Source: an uncultured Paracoccaceae bacterium
Lineage (GTDB): Bacteria; Pseudomonadota; Alphaproteobacteria; Rhodobacterales; Rhodobacteraceae
NCBI GenBank assembly: GCA_947501025.1
Contig: CANMUM010000016.1
Span: 1 to 40,648 of the forward strand
Reading direction: 5' to 3'
DNA: 40,648 nt
How positions within the stretch are numbered: the first letter of the stretch is position 1; the number at the start of each line of letters is the position of its first letter. Below the pieces are notes generated by a model. The model made no database searches, had not been told where the DNA came from, and saw nothing but the letters and a program-made list of their open reading frames with translations. Shown piece by piece: positions 24,006-32,367 of this stretch. Made by a program: the position numbers and the translations under genes.

Positions 24006-24442
24006 TGCGCAAAAGCTTTGTTGAAAACATTGAAGAGGCTATTATTGCAACGCTTAAATCAGAACTTGATGATGATTTCTTCATTGCGCCATATCCCGAT
24101 GATCCAGATGGATTTGATTTCACACAATATCAGAAATCCGTTTTGGTTCATTACACAGGCTCACAACATGCAGTCAATAAAGCCGTCGGGGCAAACTCAC
24201 AAAGCCGTCAATCAGGTTTCGCAATCCATCTCGCAATTCGCAATTTGCGCGGTTCCGCAGGCAGCTATGGTTATATCGATCGCATTTGTAGTGCACTGCA
24301 AACCAATCGCATCGAGGGCGGTCAGTTTTTTATCACCTCAGATGCGCTCAGCAATCAAACCGATGGCCTGTGGCACTGGATAATTGAAGGCCACCATAGT
24401 GGTGTACAAGCCGCTAAAATCAAACCCCGCTTAGGAGCATAA
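24005..24442 (+). CDS. Mu gp37-like protein (DUF1834)
   Basis: A 145-aa protein of the gp37/DUF1834 family, thought to act as tail terminator or head-tail joiner. It starts with a helix FVENIEEAIIATLKSEL, then SVLVHYTGSQ, an AIHLAIRNLRG strand, and GYIDRICSALQTNRI. The one-base overlap with DUF1320 (TAATG) indicates coupled translation. Confidence 0.85.
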   Translation: MRKSFVENIEEAIIATLKSELDDDFFIAPYPDDPDGFDFTQYQKSVLVHYTGSQHAVNKAVGANSQSRQSGFAIHLAIRNLRGSAGSYGYIDRICSALQTNRIEGGQFFITSDALSNQTDGLWHWIIEGHHSGVQAAKIKPRLGA

Positions 24443-24443
24443 A

Positions 24444-24692
24444 ATGACTAAGACGAAATTTCTTTATACTGGACCGACACAAACGGTTTCACTCAAAACA
24501 CATAAGGCGACGGAAACGCTTCCTGCTAAGTTTTCTGAAATAGATTTGATCTCAGGCAAATCAACCTCACTTGACCCTGAAAATAAGATCACCAAGCGGC
24601 TCATTCTTGCGGGATATCTTGAAGAAGCCCCAACTGAAGCGACATCACCATCTGACAAAAATAAAATTGTCAAAGCAACAGAGGAGAAATAA
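24444..24692 (+). CDS. Small protein in the position of Mu gp38
   Basis: An 82-aa protein between gp37-like and tail sheath. By order it is the counterpart of Mu gp38 (DUF2635), but the sequence itself is not a clear match. It has a beta-rich start (KFLYTGPTQTVSLKTH), a helix ITKRLILAGYLEEAP and a charged tail. AGGAG precedes the ATG. Confidence 0.65.
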   Translation: MTKTKFLYTGPTQTVSLKTHKATETLPAKFSEIDLISGKSTSLDPENKITKRLILAGYLEEAPTEATSPSDKNKIVKATEEK

Positions 24693-24694
24693 TC

Positions 24695-25945
24695 ATGGGA
24701 AGAGTTTATGGAGCAAGTTGGCTTGACGCACCCGATCAACCAAATCTCGTAGATGTGGATGGTGCGATTGCATTTGTTGTGGGTCTTGCAGATGTAGGCA
24801 CACTTCATGGTGAAAACGCCAGTGATTATGTTGAGACACTCATTCCGCTTCGCACAACAAGTGATGCCGCAGCAGCATTTGGAAGTTATTCAGAAGGTTT
24901 TGACTTGCCTGCTCAACTTGATGCAATCTTTGATCAAGATGAAGGCAATGGTGTTGGTACGGTTTATGCGGTTAACGTGTTCGATCCAAGCCGCCACGCC
25001 TCACCTTCAGATGTGACCAATCTTGATATCAAAGGTGCCATTGATGCACTTGGCCAAAAAACGGGACTTCAATTGGCATACGATATTTACAACAAAATCG
25101 GCGCTTTCCCAAAATTTCTTGACTGTGGCGCCCATGCTGCAAAAACAGGCATTCGTGCGGAGCTTGATGTGCTCTGTAATAAACTCGGTGCAATCACTTT
25201 CATAAACGCTCCATTTGGTGTCTCTGGTAATGATGTGATTGAAGCACGGGGTTCTGATGGAGATTTTGATCTTCAAATTGCATCTCGCAATGTGGTCATT
25301 GCATGGCCAGGCGTTCGCATTCTTAATGAAGAAACAGGCGAAGAGCGTATTGATGTGTATAGCTCACGATTGCTTGGAATCGCTTTGGCTAGTCTTGTCA
25401 GCTATGGTCCAGCACGTGGCATTTCTAATTTTCAAATCAAAGGTATTGAAGGCAGTGAAGTGCCCGTTGATTATATCCCAGGCGACGCAACAGGTATCAC
25501 GCATGCTTTGCGTGCAGCTGGTGTTGTTACGATGCGCACTTCATACGGACAAGGTCCTGTAACTGAGGGCACTGAAAGCTCTGCTTGGCCTTCAGATACG
25601 GATGTGCGCGCTCAATACCATGTGATGTTGACATCGAATTTACTTCGCGATCGCTATCTCAAATACATGGATCAATATAAAGATCTTCCAGCGTCAAAAG
25701 CACTCATCGCTCAAATTGAGCATGGCATCAATAGTGATCTGGCGACACTTTCTACAGGTGATTATCCTTGGGTTTATGGTGGTTCATTTATGTTTGATCG
25801 CGAGAGCACAAGTTCTGAAATGGCTCGTATTGGCGACTTTGATTTTGTCTTGGATTACTCACCGATCACGTTGATGAAGACCATGACTATCCAAGAGCGT
25901 TTCAACTATTCATATATGGATGCCGCTCTCGGCCTATCCACTTAA
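24695..25945 (+). CDS. Tail sheath protein (P2 FI/Mu L type)
   Basis: A 416-aa contractile sheath subunit. Marks are the AFGSYSEGFDLPAQLDAIFDQ segment, VYAVNVFDPSRH, KFLDCGAH, VVIAWPGVRILNEETG, then YSSRLLGIALASL, and the C-terminal WVYGGSFMFDRES and IQERFNYSYMDAALG. It is typical of P2-like and Mu-like myoviruses. GAGGAG precedes the ATG. Confidence 0.95.
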   Translation: MGRVYGASWLDAPDQPNLVDVDGAIAFVVGLADVGTLHGENASDYVETLIPLRTTSDAAAAFGSYSEGFDLPAQLDAIFDQDEGNGVGTVYAVNVFDPSRHASPSDVTNLDIKGAIDALGQKTGLQLAYDIYNKIGAFPKFLDCGAHAAKTGIRAELDVLCNKLGAITFINAPFGVSGNDVIEARGSDGDFDLQIASRNVVIAWPGVRILNEETGEERIDVYSSRLLGIALASLVSYGPARGISNFQIKGIEGSEVPVDYIPGDATGITHALRAAGVVTMRTSYGQGPVTEGTESSAWPSDTDVRAQYHVMLTSNLLRDRYLKYMDQYKDLPASKALIAQIEHGINSDLATLSTGDYPWVYGGSFMFDRESTSSEMARIGDFDFVLDYSPITLMKTMTIQERFNYSYMDAALGLST

Positions 25946-25960
25946 TCAAGGAGCATAGAT

Positions 25961-26476
25961 ATGAGCAAACCAATCAAACAGATCACTTCAGGTGAAGTCT
26001 ATTTGAAAGATGATGCAGGTCTTCAGGATCTCTCAGGTGTTTTTAAAGATTTTGAGTTTGATCGTCCTAAACCCAAGATGGTTGAACACAGTACAATCAA
26101 CTCAAGAATGAATGGAAAATACCCAAGCCGCCAAGTTGAGGCTATGGCTGGAAAAGCCACATTGGATGTTTTTGAAGATGATTTTGAGAAGAAACTCCAT
26201 CGGTATAACAAAACCATGACTTTGCAGTTCCGCGCAAATGTAGATGCTTTTGATGCTGGTGGTTACAATCTCGAAGAGTCTGATGTGCTGATCACGTTTA
26301 TCACTGGATATTTTCGTGCAGATGGCTCGTCAAAATCTTCAAGTGGTGAACGAACTGAGTTTCCCGTTGCTTTTGAAATCCATTCCATTTCTCAAGGCCT
26401 CGAGGGTGAAACACCACTATTTGAATATAGCACAATAAATAACGACGCCAAAGTTGGCGGCGAAAACCTCTGGTAA
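25961..26476 (+). CDS. Major tail tube protein (P2 FII type)
   Basis: A 171-aa tube protein directly after the sheath. It has KQITSGEVYLKDDA, then FEFDRPKPKMVEHST and NSRMNGKYPSRQVEAM, and the late FPVAFEIHSISQGLEGE. AAGGAG stands before the ATG. Confidence 0.92.
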   Translation: MSKPIKQITSGEVYLKDDAGLQDLSGVFKDFEFDRPKPKMVEHSTINSRMNGKYPSRQVEAMAGKATLDVFEDDFEKKLHRYNKTMTLQFRANVDAFDAGGYNLEESDVLITFITGYFRADGSSKSSSGERTEFPVAFEIHSISQGLEGETPLFEYSTINNDAKVGGENLW

Positions 26477-26487
26477 GGAAATAGATC

Positions 26488-26850
26488 ATGTCTGATAAAA
26501 CAAACAAAATTGAAAAACCAAATGTCCTCGATAAGCTGGCGAAATTTAATGATGAGAACAGTACAAATACTGAAATCACGCTTGGCAAGACAGGTATCGA
26601 AGTTACGATTCCGTCAGTTATTTCTCATGGCGAGATGATGAAAGCTCAAAAGGCTGGCCGTAAAAGCAAGGTTGATGCTCAAAACTGTGTCATAGCATAT
26701 TTCTGCCTCTTTGACGGTGAAAAGATTTATCCAGAGCACGTCAATCAGTTTCCAAATGAAGACATCATGCAAATCACAAATGTTCTTTATGGCGATAAGA
26801 TTAAGGACATTTTGAAGGATTTAAGTGGTGATGACGACGTTGATGGCTAG
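26488..26850 (+). CDS. Tail assembly chaperone (P2 gpE-like)
   Basis: A 120-aa protein in the place of P2 gpE/Mu gp41, which guides tape-measure assembly. It has EITLGKTGIEVTIPS then MMKAQKAGRKSKVDAQN and CLFDGEKIYPEHVNQFP. In P2 and Mu a longer form is made by -1 frameshifting; here the -1 frame has stops at 26829, 26832 and 26841, and no slippery heptamer follows them, so the next frame looks separately started. Confidence 0.85.
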   Translation: MSDKTNKIEKPNVLDKLAKFNDENSTNTEITLGKTGIEVTIPSVISHGEMMKAQKAGRKSKVDAQNCVIAYFCLFDGEKIYPEHVNQFPNEDIMQITNVLYGDKIKDILKDLSGDDDVDG

Positions 26851-26858
26851 GGCCTGCA

Positions 26859-27035
26859 ATGTTCTCAACGCCTCAACATCACATCTTTATGATTAAAGAA
26901 GGCTGGTCTCATAAGGAACTCATCACAATGACCGAGGATGAGTTCCTTTTTTGGTATGAAGAAACCGTCGCATTTAACAAGGCAAAAGCCATTGAGGAAG
27001 AGCGCCAAAGAAAAGCTGCTGAAGCTCAAATCTAA
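26859..27035 (+). CDS. Small tail protein (E'-like)
   Basis: A 58-aa frame lying 8 bp past the chaperone. It includes IKEGWSHKELITMTEDEFLFWYEE, the kind of W-x-E-I...D-E-F-x-x-W pattern seen in the E' part of P2-type chaperones (described here by its key residues), and a charged helical tail. It is in the -1 frame relative to the chaperone, as expected, but begins with its own ATG and only a weak AGGG upstream. Confidence 0.72.
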   Translation: MFSTPQHHIFMIKEGWSHKELITMTEDEFLFWYEETVAFNKAKAIEEERQRKAAEAQI

Positions 27036-27073
27036 TCAGCAATAAAATCGCCACCAAATTTAAGGCTGAAAAC

Positions 27074-29734
27074 ATGAACATGAACATTTCTCTCATATTT
27101 GAGGCCATCGATCTGGCATCGGTCGAAATGTCAAACATGTCCAAAGCCATCGAGAATCTGGGCAAGGCAGAAGCCGCTGCAGCAAGCCAACAAATTCAAC
27201 ATCATCGCGACAAACGCCACGCTTTAGCAGCTGAGGCAGTTGAAGTCGCAGGTCTTGCTTATAGTTTATACAATGTGACTGATGCGGCTGTTCAATATGA
27301 AAGATCAATGACTGGTGTTAAAAAGGTCACTCAGTTTCACAATGAGAAACAGGCCATTCAGGATCTCGGTGATGAAATTCTTGCTTTGTCTAAAGAGATC
27401 CCTATTTCAGCTGAAGGCATCGCAACCCTGATAGAGGGCGCGGGCCAAGCAGGTGTCGTTGATGGCAATCTTTCAGATGGCGCGCAAATTGATGCATATA
27501 TGTCTTATGCCACAACCGCCGCGCAAATTGGCACAGCATTTGACATTTCGGCACAACAAGCAGGCGATACGGCCACTTTATGGAGCGAGACATGGGGGCT
27601 TGCTAAAGATGAAGTGCTCGACCTTGCTGATGCGACGAACCATCTGTCAAACAACATGAATGCGTCTGCGCCTGATATTTTGAATATCTTGCAGCGTCAT
27701 GGTGGTTTTGTGCGTGCGACAACAGGCCTTGCCGATGCTCAGGTTGCAGCCCTATCAGCCTCATTTGCAGCAGCAGCTCCAAATGCCGAAATCGCATCCA
27801 CATCTATGAAAAACATGATTTCGGCACTTACAGAAGGTGCAAATGCACCCAAGTCTCAACTGGAAGCTTTTGAAGCTCTGGGCTTTAGTGCGTCTGAGAT
27901 GGCAACTAGAATGCAAACTGATGCTGCTCCTGCGATTATAGAAGTATTTGAGGCAATTCAAAACGCGCCTGATGAATTGCGAAGTGGGTTGCTCACAAAG
28001 GCATTTGGCCAAGAAAGTATTGGTGCAATCGCGACTTTATCTTCAAATACAGACGCCTTGCGTGAATCATTCGAACTCGTTGCAGATCCCGCCGATCGCG
28101 CAGGATCGTTTATCGCCGAATATGAAGCTCAATCACAAACATCATATGCAGAACAACAACGCTTCATGAACGGTATGAAGGCTCTAAAAATTGTAGTTGG
28201 TGAAGCGTTGCTGCCAGTATTAAGTGATTTAATTATTGCTGTTACACCGCTCATTCAATCATTCTCAGATTGGGCAAGTGCAAATCCAGAAACAATCTCT
28301 ATGCTCGCAAAAATTGCTGTGAGCTTACTTGCTGTTAAAGCGGCAACAATCCCACTTCGTTATAGCTACCACACGCTCATGGGGACTTTTGGAGCTGGCC
28401 GTCTGATCCTAGGACGCTCTATCCAGCTTGTTGGAACACTTGGTCGTATCATGTCAGTTTCTGGTGGCTTGATATTTAAGGGTGCGGGTGTGGCTGCCAG
28501 AGGCTTGCGGTTTATTATGCTAGGTGTTCGGGCGCTTAGTATCGCAATGATGGCAAACCCTGTCGGACTTGTGATTGCCGCCGTTGCGGCCATTGCTGGA
28601 GCCGCATATCTCATCTATAAAAACTGGGATGCCGTTAAAGCTTATTTTGTAGAACTATGGAACGCAGTAACGTCCATTTTCACAGGTGCTTGGGATGTGG
28701 TAGCTGGTATTTTTACAGGTGATGGGGAACGTGTGGTTTCTGGCTTGTCAAAAATTTGGGATGGTATTTCGAAAATTCTCCTTGCGCCTTTTGAAATAGC
28801 CTGGGGCGCGATCACGGCAATATTTGCAGAGTTTGGTATTCAATTCAACTGGAACCCGCTTGATATCATCAAGGCGGCTTGGAGTGGAATTGGTGACTTT
28901 ATCGGCAATATGTTTGGTGGCATCGGAGAAACAATCTCTAAGACATGGGATAAGGTCAGTGGTTTCTTTAATTGGTGGGGTGGCAAAGACGATGCGATTG
29001 CTCAAGCTGAAGCTATTGCGGAGCTTCCCAAAAAGCTTGATGCGACAAATCCACAAGCGATGATTTCTGCGGCAGAAGCTTCAAATCAGCTCGCAAAAAA
29101 TATTGACTCGATTCAAAGCGCAAACCTCAACAAGCTTTCAACAGACGCAAATGCGCTTGCAAGTGATATCGTGAATGTTAAGGGCGCTGTTTTGCAGTCA
29201 ATTGATGAAATGGATGCGGCCTTGGCAGCGATTGATTTTAGCTATCATGGTTCACGCTTAATGGAGACGCTTGCTGCGGGCGTTCGTTCAGGCACAGGTT
29301 TTCTGACATCTGCTATGTCTGCGGCACTCGCAGAAACACGGGCATATTTACCGTCAAGCCCTGCTAAAACGGGTCCACTCTCCGATATTCATAAGCTTAA
29401 ATTTATGGAAACGATCGCAAGCTCTATTAACTCTGCACCCCTTCTTTCAGCAGTCAACAATGCAATGGGCACTGCCCGTAAAGCGATGACGCCTCTAGGA
29501 CAAGGATTTGGTCAAATGAAATTTGCTCATGCAACTTCTGGACACATATCGCCCAGTAGCAGCAATGGTGCACCGCGTGAAATTGTAATCAATGCAGAAT
29601 TTCATAATCATGGGCCAGCAAATGAGACTATGTTTGACGCGGCTTACGATAAACTGGTTGCTAAAATTAAACGTGAGCTTGCAAAAGACGATAAACTTAC
29701 CGTGCGCAGATCACATAAGAAAGGAACGCGATAA
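27074..29734 (+). CDS. Tail tape measure protein
   Basis: An 886-aa protein that sets tail length. The first part (about 1-400) is a TMP core typical of P2/Mu-like phages: YERSMTGVKKVTQF, ISAEGIATLIEGAGQAGV, GLADAQVAALSASFAAAAPN, LEAFEALGFS. Hydrophobic segments lie at about 480-515 (MMANPVGLVIAAVAAIAGAA), then YLIYKNWDAVKAYF and repeated IF-W patterns, and the C-terminus has PSSPAKTGPLSDIHKL. The size predicts a tail of about 130 nm by the usual 1.5 Å per residue rule. Confidence 0.93.
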   Translation: MNMNISLIFEAIDLASVEMSNMSKAIENLGKAEAAAASQQIQHHRDKRHALAAEAVEVAGLAYSLYNVTDAAVQYERSMTGVKKVTQFHNEKQAIQDLGDEILALSKEIPISAEGIATLIEGAGQAGVVDGNLSDGAQIDAYMSYATTAAQIGTAFDISAQQAGDTATLWSETWGLAKDEVLDLADATNHLSNNMNASAPDILNILQRHGGFVRATTGLADAQVAALSASFAAAAPNAEIASTSMKNMISALTEGANAPKSQLEAFEALGFSASEMATRMQTDAAPAIIEVFEAIQNAPDELRSGLLTKAFGQESIGAIATLSSNTDALRESFELVADPADRAGSFIAEYEAQSQTSYAEQQRFMNGMKALKIVVGEALLPVLSDLIIAVTPLIQSFSDWASANPETISMLAKIAVSLLAVKAATIPLRYSYHTLMGTFGAGRLILGRSIQLVGTLGRIMSVSGGLIFKGAGVAARGLRFIMLGVRALSIAMMANPVGLVIAAVAAIAGAAYLIYKNWDAVKAYFVELWNAVTSIFTGAWDVVAGIFTGDGERVVSGLSKIWDGISKILLAPFEIAWGAITAIFAEFGIQFNWNPLDIIKAAWSGIGDFIGNMFGGIGETISKTWDKVSGFFNWWGGKDDAIAQAEAIAELPKKLDATNPQAMISAAEASNQLAKNIDSIQSANLNKLSTDANALASDIVNVKGAVLQSIDEMDAALAAIDFSYHGSRLMETLAAGVRSGTGFLTSAMSAALAETRAYLPSSPAKTGPLSDIHKLKFMETIASSINSAPLLSAVNNAMGTARKAMTPLGQGFGQMKFAHATSGHISPSSSNGAPREIVINAEFHNHGPANETMFDAAYDKLVAKIKRELAKDDKLTVRRSHKKGTR

Positions 29735-30196
29735 ATGTTTGGTTTTCTTTTCAGCATCTTTGGATCTATGAAAATTGAGATAAACCACCTGACAGGACCA
29801 AAGTCCTCTGAATACGGTGAAGCGTCTAGATTTGCGCAGCAATCACCAAGCTATGGCAAGCCGATTTCCCAAGATCGAGGGGATGAGCTTGCCACCCGAT
29901 CTTTGTCCTTTTATTTTGATCAAAACTTTTGTGATCCTGAAAGTGAAATATCCAAGCTTTCAAATGCCCGCAAAAGCCGTTCAGTTGTTCGTGTGGATAT
30001 CGGCAATCGATACGACAAGCACTCATACGTGATTGATAAGCTAAAAGTAACAGAACTTGAGACAGATGATAATGGCAGCCCCACGCGCGCTGAGGTGACA
30101 CTCGATTTAATCGAAACAAAAAACAAGCTTTCATCACTTGTAGGTTTGGCTCTTGGTGCAGTTGGATCCGCAAGCCCGTTTGCAAAGAAAGGATAA
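29735..30196 (+). CDS. Tail protein GpU (P2-like)
   Basis: A 153-aa homologue of P2 gpU, a tail-terminating protein. It has GPKSSEYGEASRFAQQS and the LSFYFDQNFCDPESEI segment, and ends hydrophobic (LVGLALGAVGSASPFAKKG). It begins right after the tape measure stop and is followed by gpX, as in P2. Confidence 0.88.
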   Translation: MFGFLFSIFGSMKIEINHLTGPKSSEYGEASRFAQQSPSYGKPISQDRGDELATRSLSFYFDQNFCDPESEISKLSNARKSRSVVRVDIGNRYDKHSYVIDKLKVTELETDDNGSPTRAEVTLDLIETKNKLSSLVGLALGAVGSASPFAKKG

Positions 30197-30197
30197 T

Positions 30198-30407
30198 ATG
30201 GCACATCTTGAGCATAAATGCCTTCAGGGCGATAGATGGGATATCGTAGCGCTGAAATACTATAATGACGGCCGTCGCACGCAAGAGCTTTACAAAGCTA
30301 ACCCTGAGCATTTGGGCAAGCATGTGTTTTTAGGTGGAGAAACCTTGATCGTACCTATCTTAGAAACACTCACTACTGACTGGGACGTCCCAGCATGGAA
30401 AAAATAA
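30198..30407 (+). CDS. Tail protein X (P2-like, LysM-type)
   Basis: A 69-aa gpX-like protein with the LysM-like pattern CLQGDRWDIVALKYYND then LYKANPEHLG and GGETLIVPIL. AAAGGA stands before ATG 30198; the frame from 30153 overlaps gpU. It probably binds the baseplate hub. Confidence 0.9.
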   Translation: MAHLEHKCLQGDRWDIVALKYYNDGRRTQELYKANPEHLGKHVFLGGETLIVPILETLTTDWDVPAWKK

Positions 30408-30408
30408 G

Positions 30409-31440
30409 ATGCTAAAACCAATCATACATTCATTGACGATCGGTGGCGTTAAGGCTGGAAATTATTTCGGTGGAGAGACTGTCAGCCTTGAATATGTTGA
30501 TGGGCTGCATGGAAAATCCGATGCGATATCGTTGAGCATCGGTGATAGCGAACAGAAATGGCGTACATTATATGCGCCTGATCCTGGCACACTTATTACG
30601 GCCGCAATCGGGTATGAAGGAATGCTTCCGCTTATTTGCGGCGTGTTTGAAAGTGATGGCAACGGCGCGGCTGGCGGCGGTTCTTCAGTTGATAGCTTTG
30701 CCATCAATGGCCTTTCAATTGTTCTCGATGAAAGCTTGAGAATAAAGCGAAGTGAAGGCTATGAAAAGCAAACACTGGCAGCGATCGTGGATATGGTTGC
30801 AACACGCAATGGTCTTGCTGTTATTGGAGCTGTTCCAACAATTTTTCTTGAAAGGGAAACGCAACGCAGAACGAGTGATCTTGAGTTTTTAACAAGACTT
30901 GCTGAAGAGCATGATTGCGTATGTTCAATCAAGGGCGATGTTTTGGTCTTTATGCCCATATCGGATCTTTGCGCCGCAGAGTCTGTATTTGTTTTTGATC
31001 TTGTTTTGGAAAAAGCTCTTGAGGCAGCAAGTGTTGAAATAGGACGGATATTGGATTGGACTGCTGAAATTTCAATTGAAGGGTGCTATGGCAAAGCCGA
31101 GGTTAAATACCATGACGGCGCTAAGAACAAAGAGATACGTTTTGAGCATAGCGCGTCGGATGTTCTCTCACGAGAAGTCCTCGTGATTGATGAACGCGCC
31201 GATAGCATTGCCCATGCAGAAGCTATGTGCAAATCCAAGCTACGTACAGCTAATGCCAATTACAAAACCGCCACCCTCACATTGATAGGACATCCTGGCA
31301 TCATGTCGGGCGTATGTGTGACGTTAGGAGCCAGTTTTGGCATTTATGCTGGAAAATATTTTGTTATCGAGTCTAAGCATACAATCTCTTCAAGCGGTTA
31401 TACAACCGCTCTAACATTACAGTGGGTTCAAGATGTCTGA
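30409..31440 (+). CDS. Late control D / baseplate hub protein (Mu gp44, P2 gpD-like)
   Basis: A 343-aa hub protein. Marks are an N-terminal VSLEYVDGLHGKSDAISLSI, then LAVIGAVPTIFLERETQRR, SDLEFLTRLAEEHDC, and a C-terminal ATLTLIGHPGIMSGVCVTL followed by GKYFVIESKHTISSSGYTT. It connects tail tube and spike. It overlaps the gpV gene by 8 bp. Confidence 0.92.
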   Translation: MLKPIIHSLTIGGVKAGNYFGGETVSLEYVDGLHGKSDAISLSIGDSEQKWRTLYAPDPGTLITAAIGYEGMLPLICGVFESDGNGAAGGGSSVDSFAINGLSIVLDESLRIKRSEGYEKQTLAAIVDMVATRNGLAVIGAVPTIFLERETQRRTSDLEFLTRLAEEHDCVCSIKGDVLVFMPISDLCAAESVFVFDLVLEKALEAASVEIGRILDWTAEISIEGCYGKAEVKYHDGAKNKEIRFEHSASDVLSREVLVIDERADSIAHAEAMCKSKLRTANANYKTATLTLIGHPGIMSGVCVTLGASFGIYAGKYFVIESKHTISSSGYTTALTLQWVQDV

Positions 31441-31930
31441 TATGAAATTAAAATTCGGTGTTGTCACGGAGGTGGATAAGCGCGGCCGCCATAAAGTAAA
31501 GTTTCCTGATGAAAATGATCTCGTATCTGATTGGCTCCCAGGCAGCCAAGATGAAACTGTAGGCACGCAAAGCTATAAGACATTTGAAATTGGTACAAAT
31601 GTTGCGGTTGCTCTTGATGAGAACGCAAGCGCAGGCATTGTTCTTACTTCTTTTTATGCAGACGGAGACACACCGCCCGCAGAACAAACAGGCATATGGG
31701 GGCGTAAATTTGCTGACGGTGGAGAGGTTTGGTATGATACCAACTCGGGAAATTTATCATTAATTTCTTCAACATCTATTACTGTTTCAGTCGGCGGAAG
31801 CTCATTGACAATTGATAGCTCTGGCATAAAAATAAAAGGTGATGTTGAAATTGATGGAGATCTTAAAGTCAAAGGTTCAACAGACCTCAAATCTACAAAA
31901 ATTAATGGCGTTACGCAAACGGGAAGCTAA
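31433..31930 (+). CDS. Baseplate spike protein GpV
   Basis: A 165-aa spike protein. The N-terminus (MKLKFGVVTEVDKRGRHKV, WLPGSQDETVGTQSYKTFEI, GIVLTSFYADGD) is the gpV OB-fold; the C-terminus (SITVSVGGSSLTIDSSGIK, IDGDLKVKGSTDLKS) is a beta-helix needle with repeated glycine-polar strands. It is the last gene before late promoter 2. Confidence 0.92.
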   Translation: MSDMKLKFGVVTEVDKRGRHKVKFPDENDLVSDWLPGSQDETVGTQSYKTFEIGTNVAVALDENASAGIVLTSFYADGDTPPAEQTGIWGRKFADGGEVWYDTNSGNLSLISSTSITVSVGGSSLTIDSSGIKIKGDVEIDGDLKVKGSTDLKSTKINGVTQTGS

Positions 31931-31983
31931 CCCTTAAACCCTTGAGGTAAACTATCCTCGCGCGTGCGCGTAGAGATTGGTTT
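31931..31983 (+). promoter_or_regulatory. Late promoter 2, Mor-type dyad
   Basis: CCTTAA (31932-31937) and TTGAGG (31942-31947) with 4-nt centre ACCC match the arms and spacing of late promoter 1. The shared run continues as TAA-x-CTATC, then an alternating CG tract (31959-31970). Aligned to promoter 1 the transcription start would fall near 31983, almost at the gpW start codon, so the message could be nearly leaderless. Confidence 0.6.
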
Positions 31984-32367
31984 ATGACGAGCACGATACC
32001 ACATAATCATTGGCAGCCTAAGCTTGGGCAGATCGGTACATATGTTACCGATCTTGAAGATATTCGCCAAGGCATCAAGACACTGATTATGACACCAAAG
32101 GGATCTGTGGCGGGCGATCCTGAAAAGGGCTGCAATCATGGATATTTTCGTGACAAGAATATTCTGCCTGCCTCAAAAGAAGTTGCTGCTGATATTCGTT
32201 TGGCGTTAGAGCGCGATTGTCCCCGAATTGACGTCGAAGACATCACGGTTGAGTTTTTACCAGAGTCAACTGTTCATTTTGAAATTAAGTATGGCATTGC
32301 AGGTTGGATCGGATCTGAATTGCAAACATTAAGCTTTTCCGAGGGCTTCGGAGGGGTGAATGTTTGA
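31984..32367 (+). CDS. Baseplate wedge protein GpW (gp25-like)
   Basis: A 127-aa protein of the gp25/P2 W family. It has YVTDLEDIRQGIKTLIMTPKGS, then ILPASKEVAADIRLALERDC and RIDVEDITVEFLPE. In this family the EPR motif is usual, and here GDPEKGC stands in that area. Its ATG has only a weak ribosome-binding site. Confidence 0.9.
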   Translation: MTSTIPHNHWQPKLGQIGTYVTDLEDIRQGIKTLIMTPKGSVAGDPEKGCNHGYFRDKNILPASKEVAADIRLALERDCPRIDVEDITVEFLPESTVHFEIKYGIAGWIGSELQTLSFSEGFGGVNV

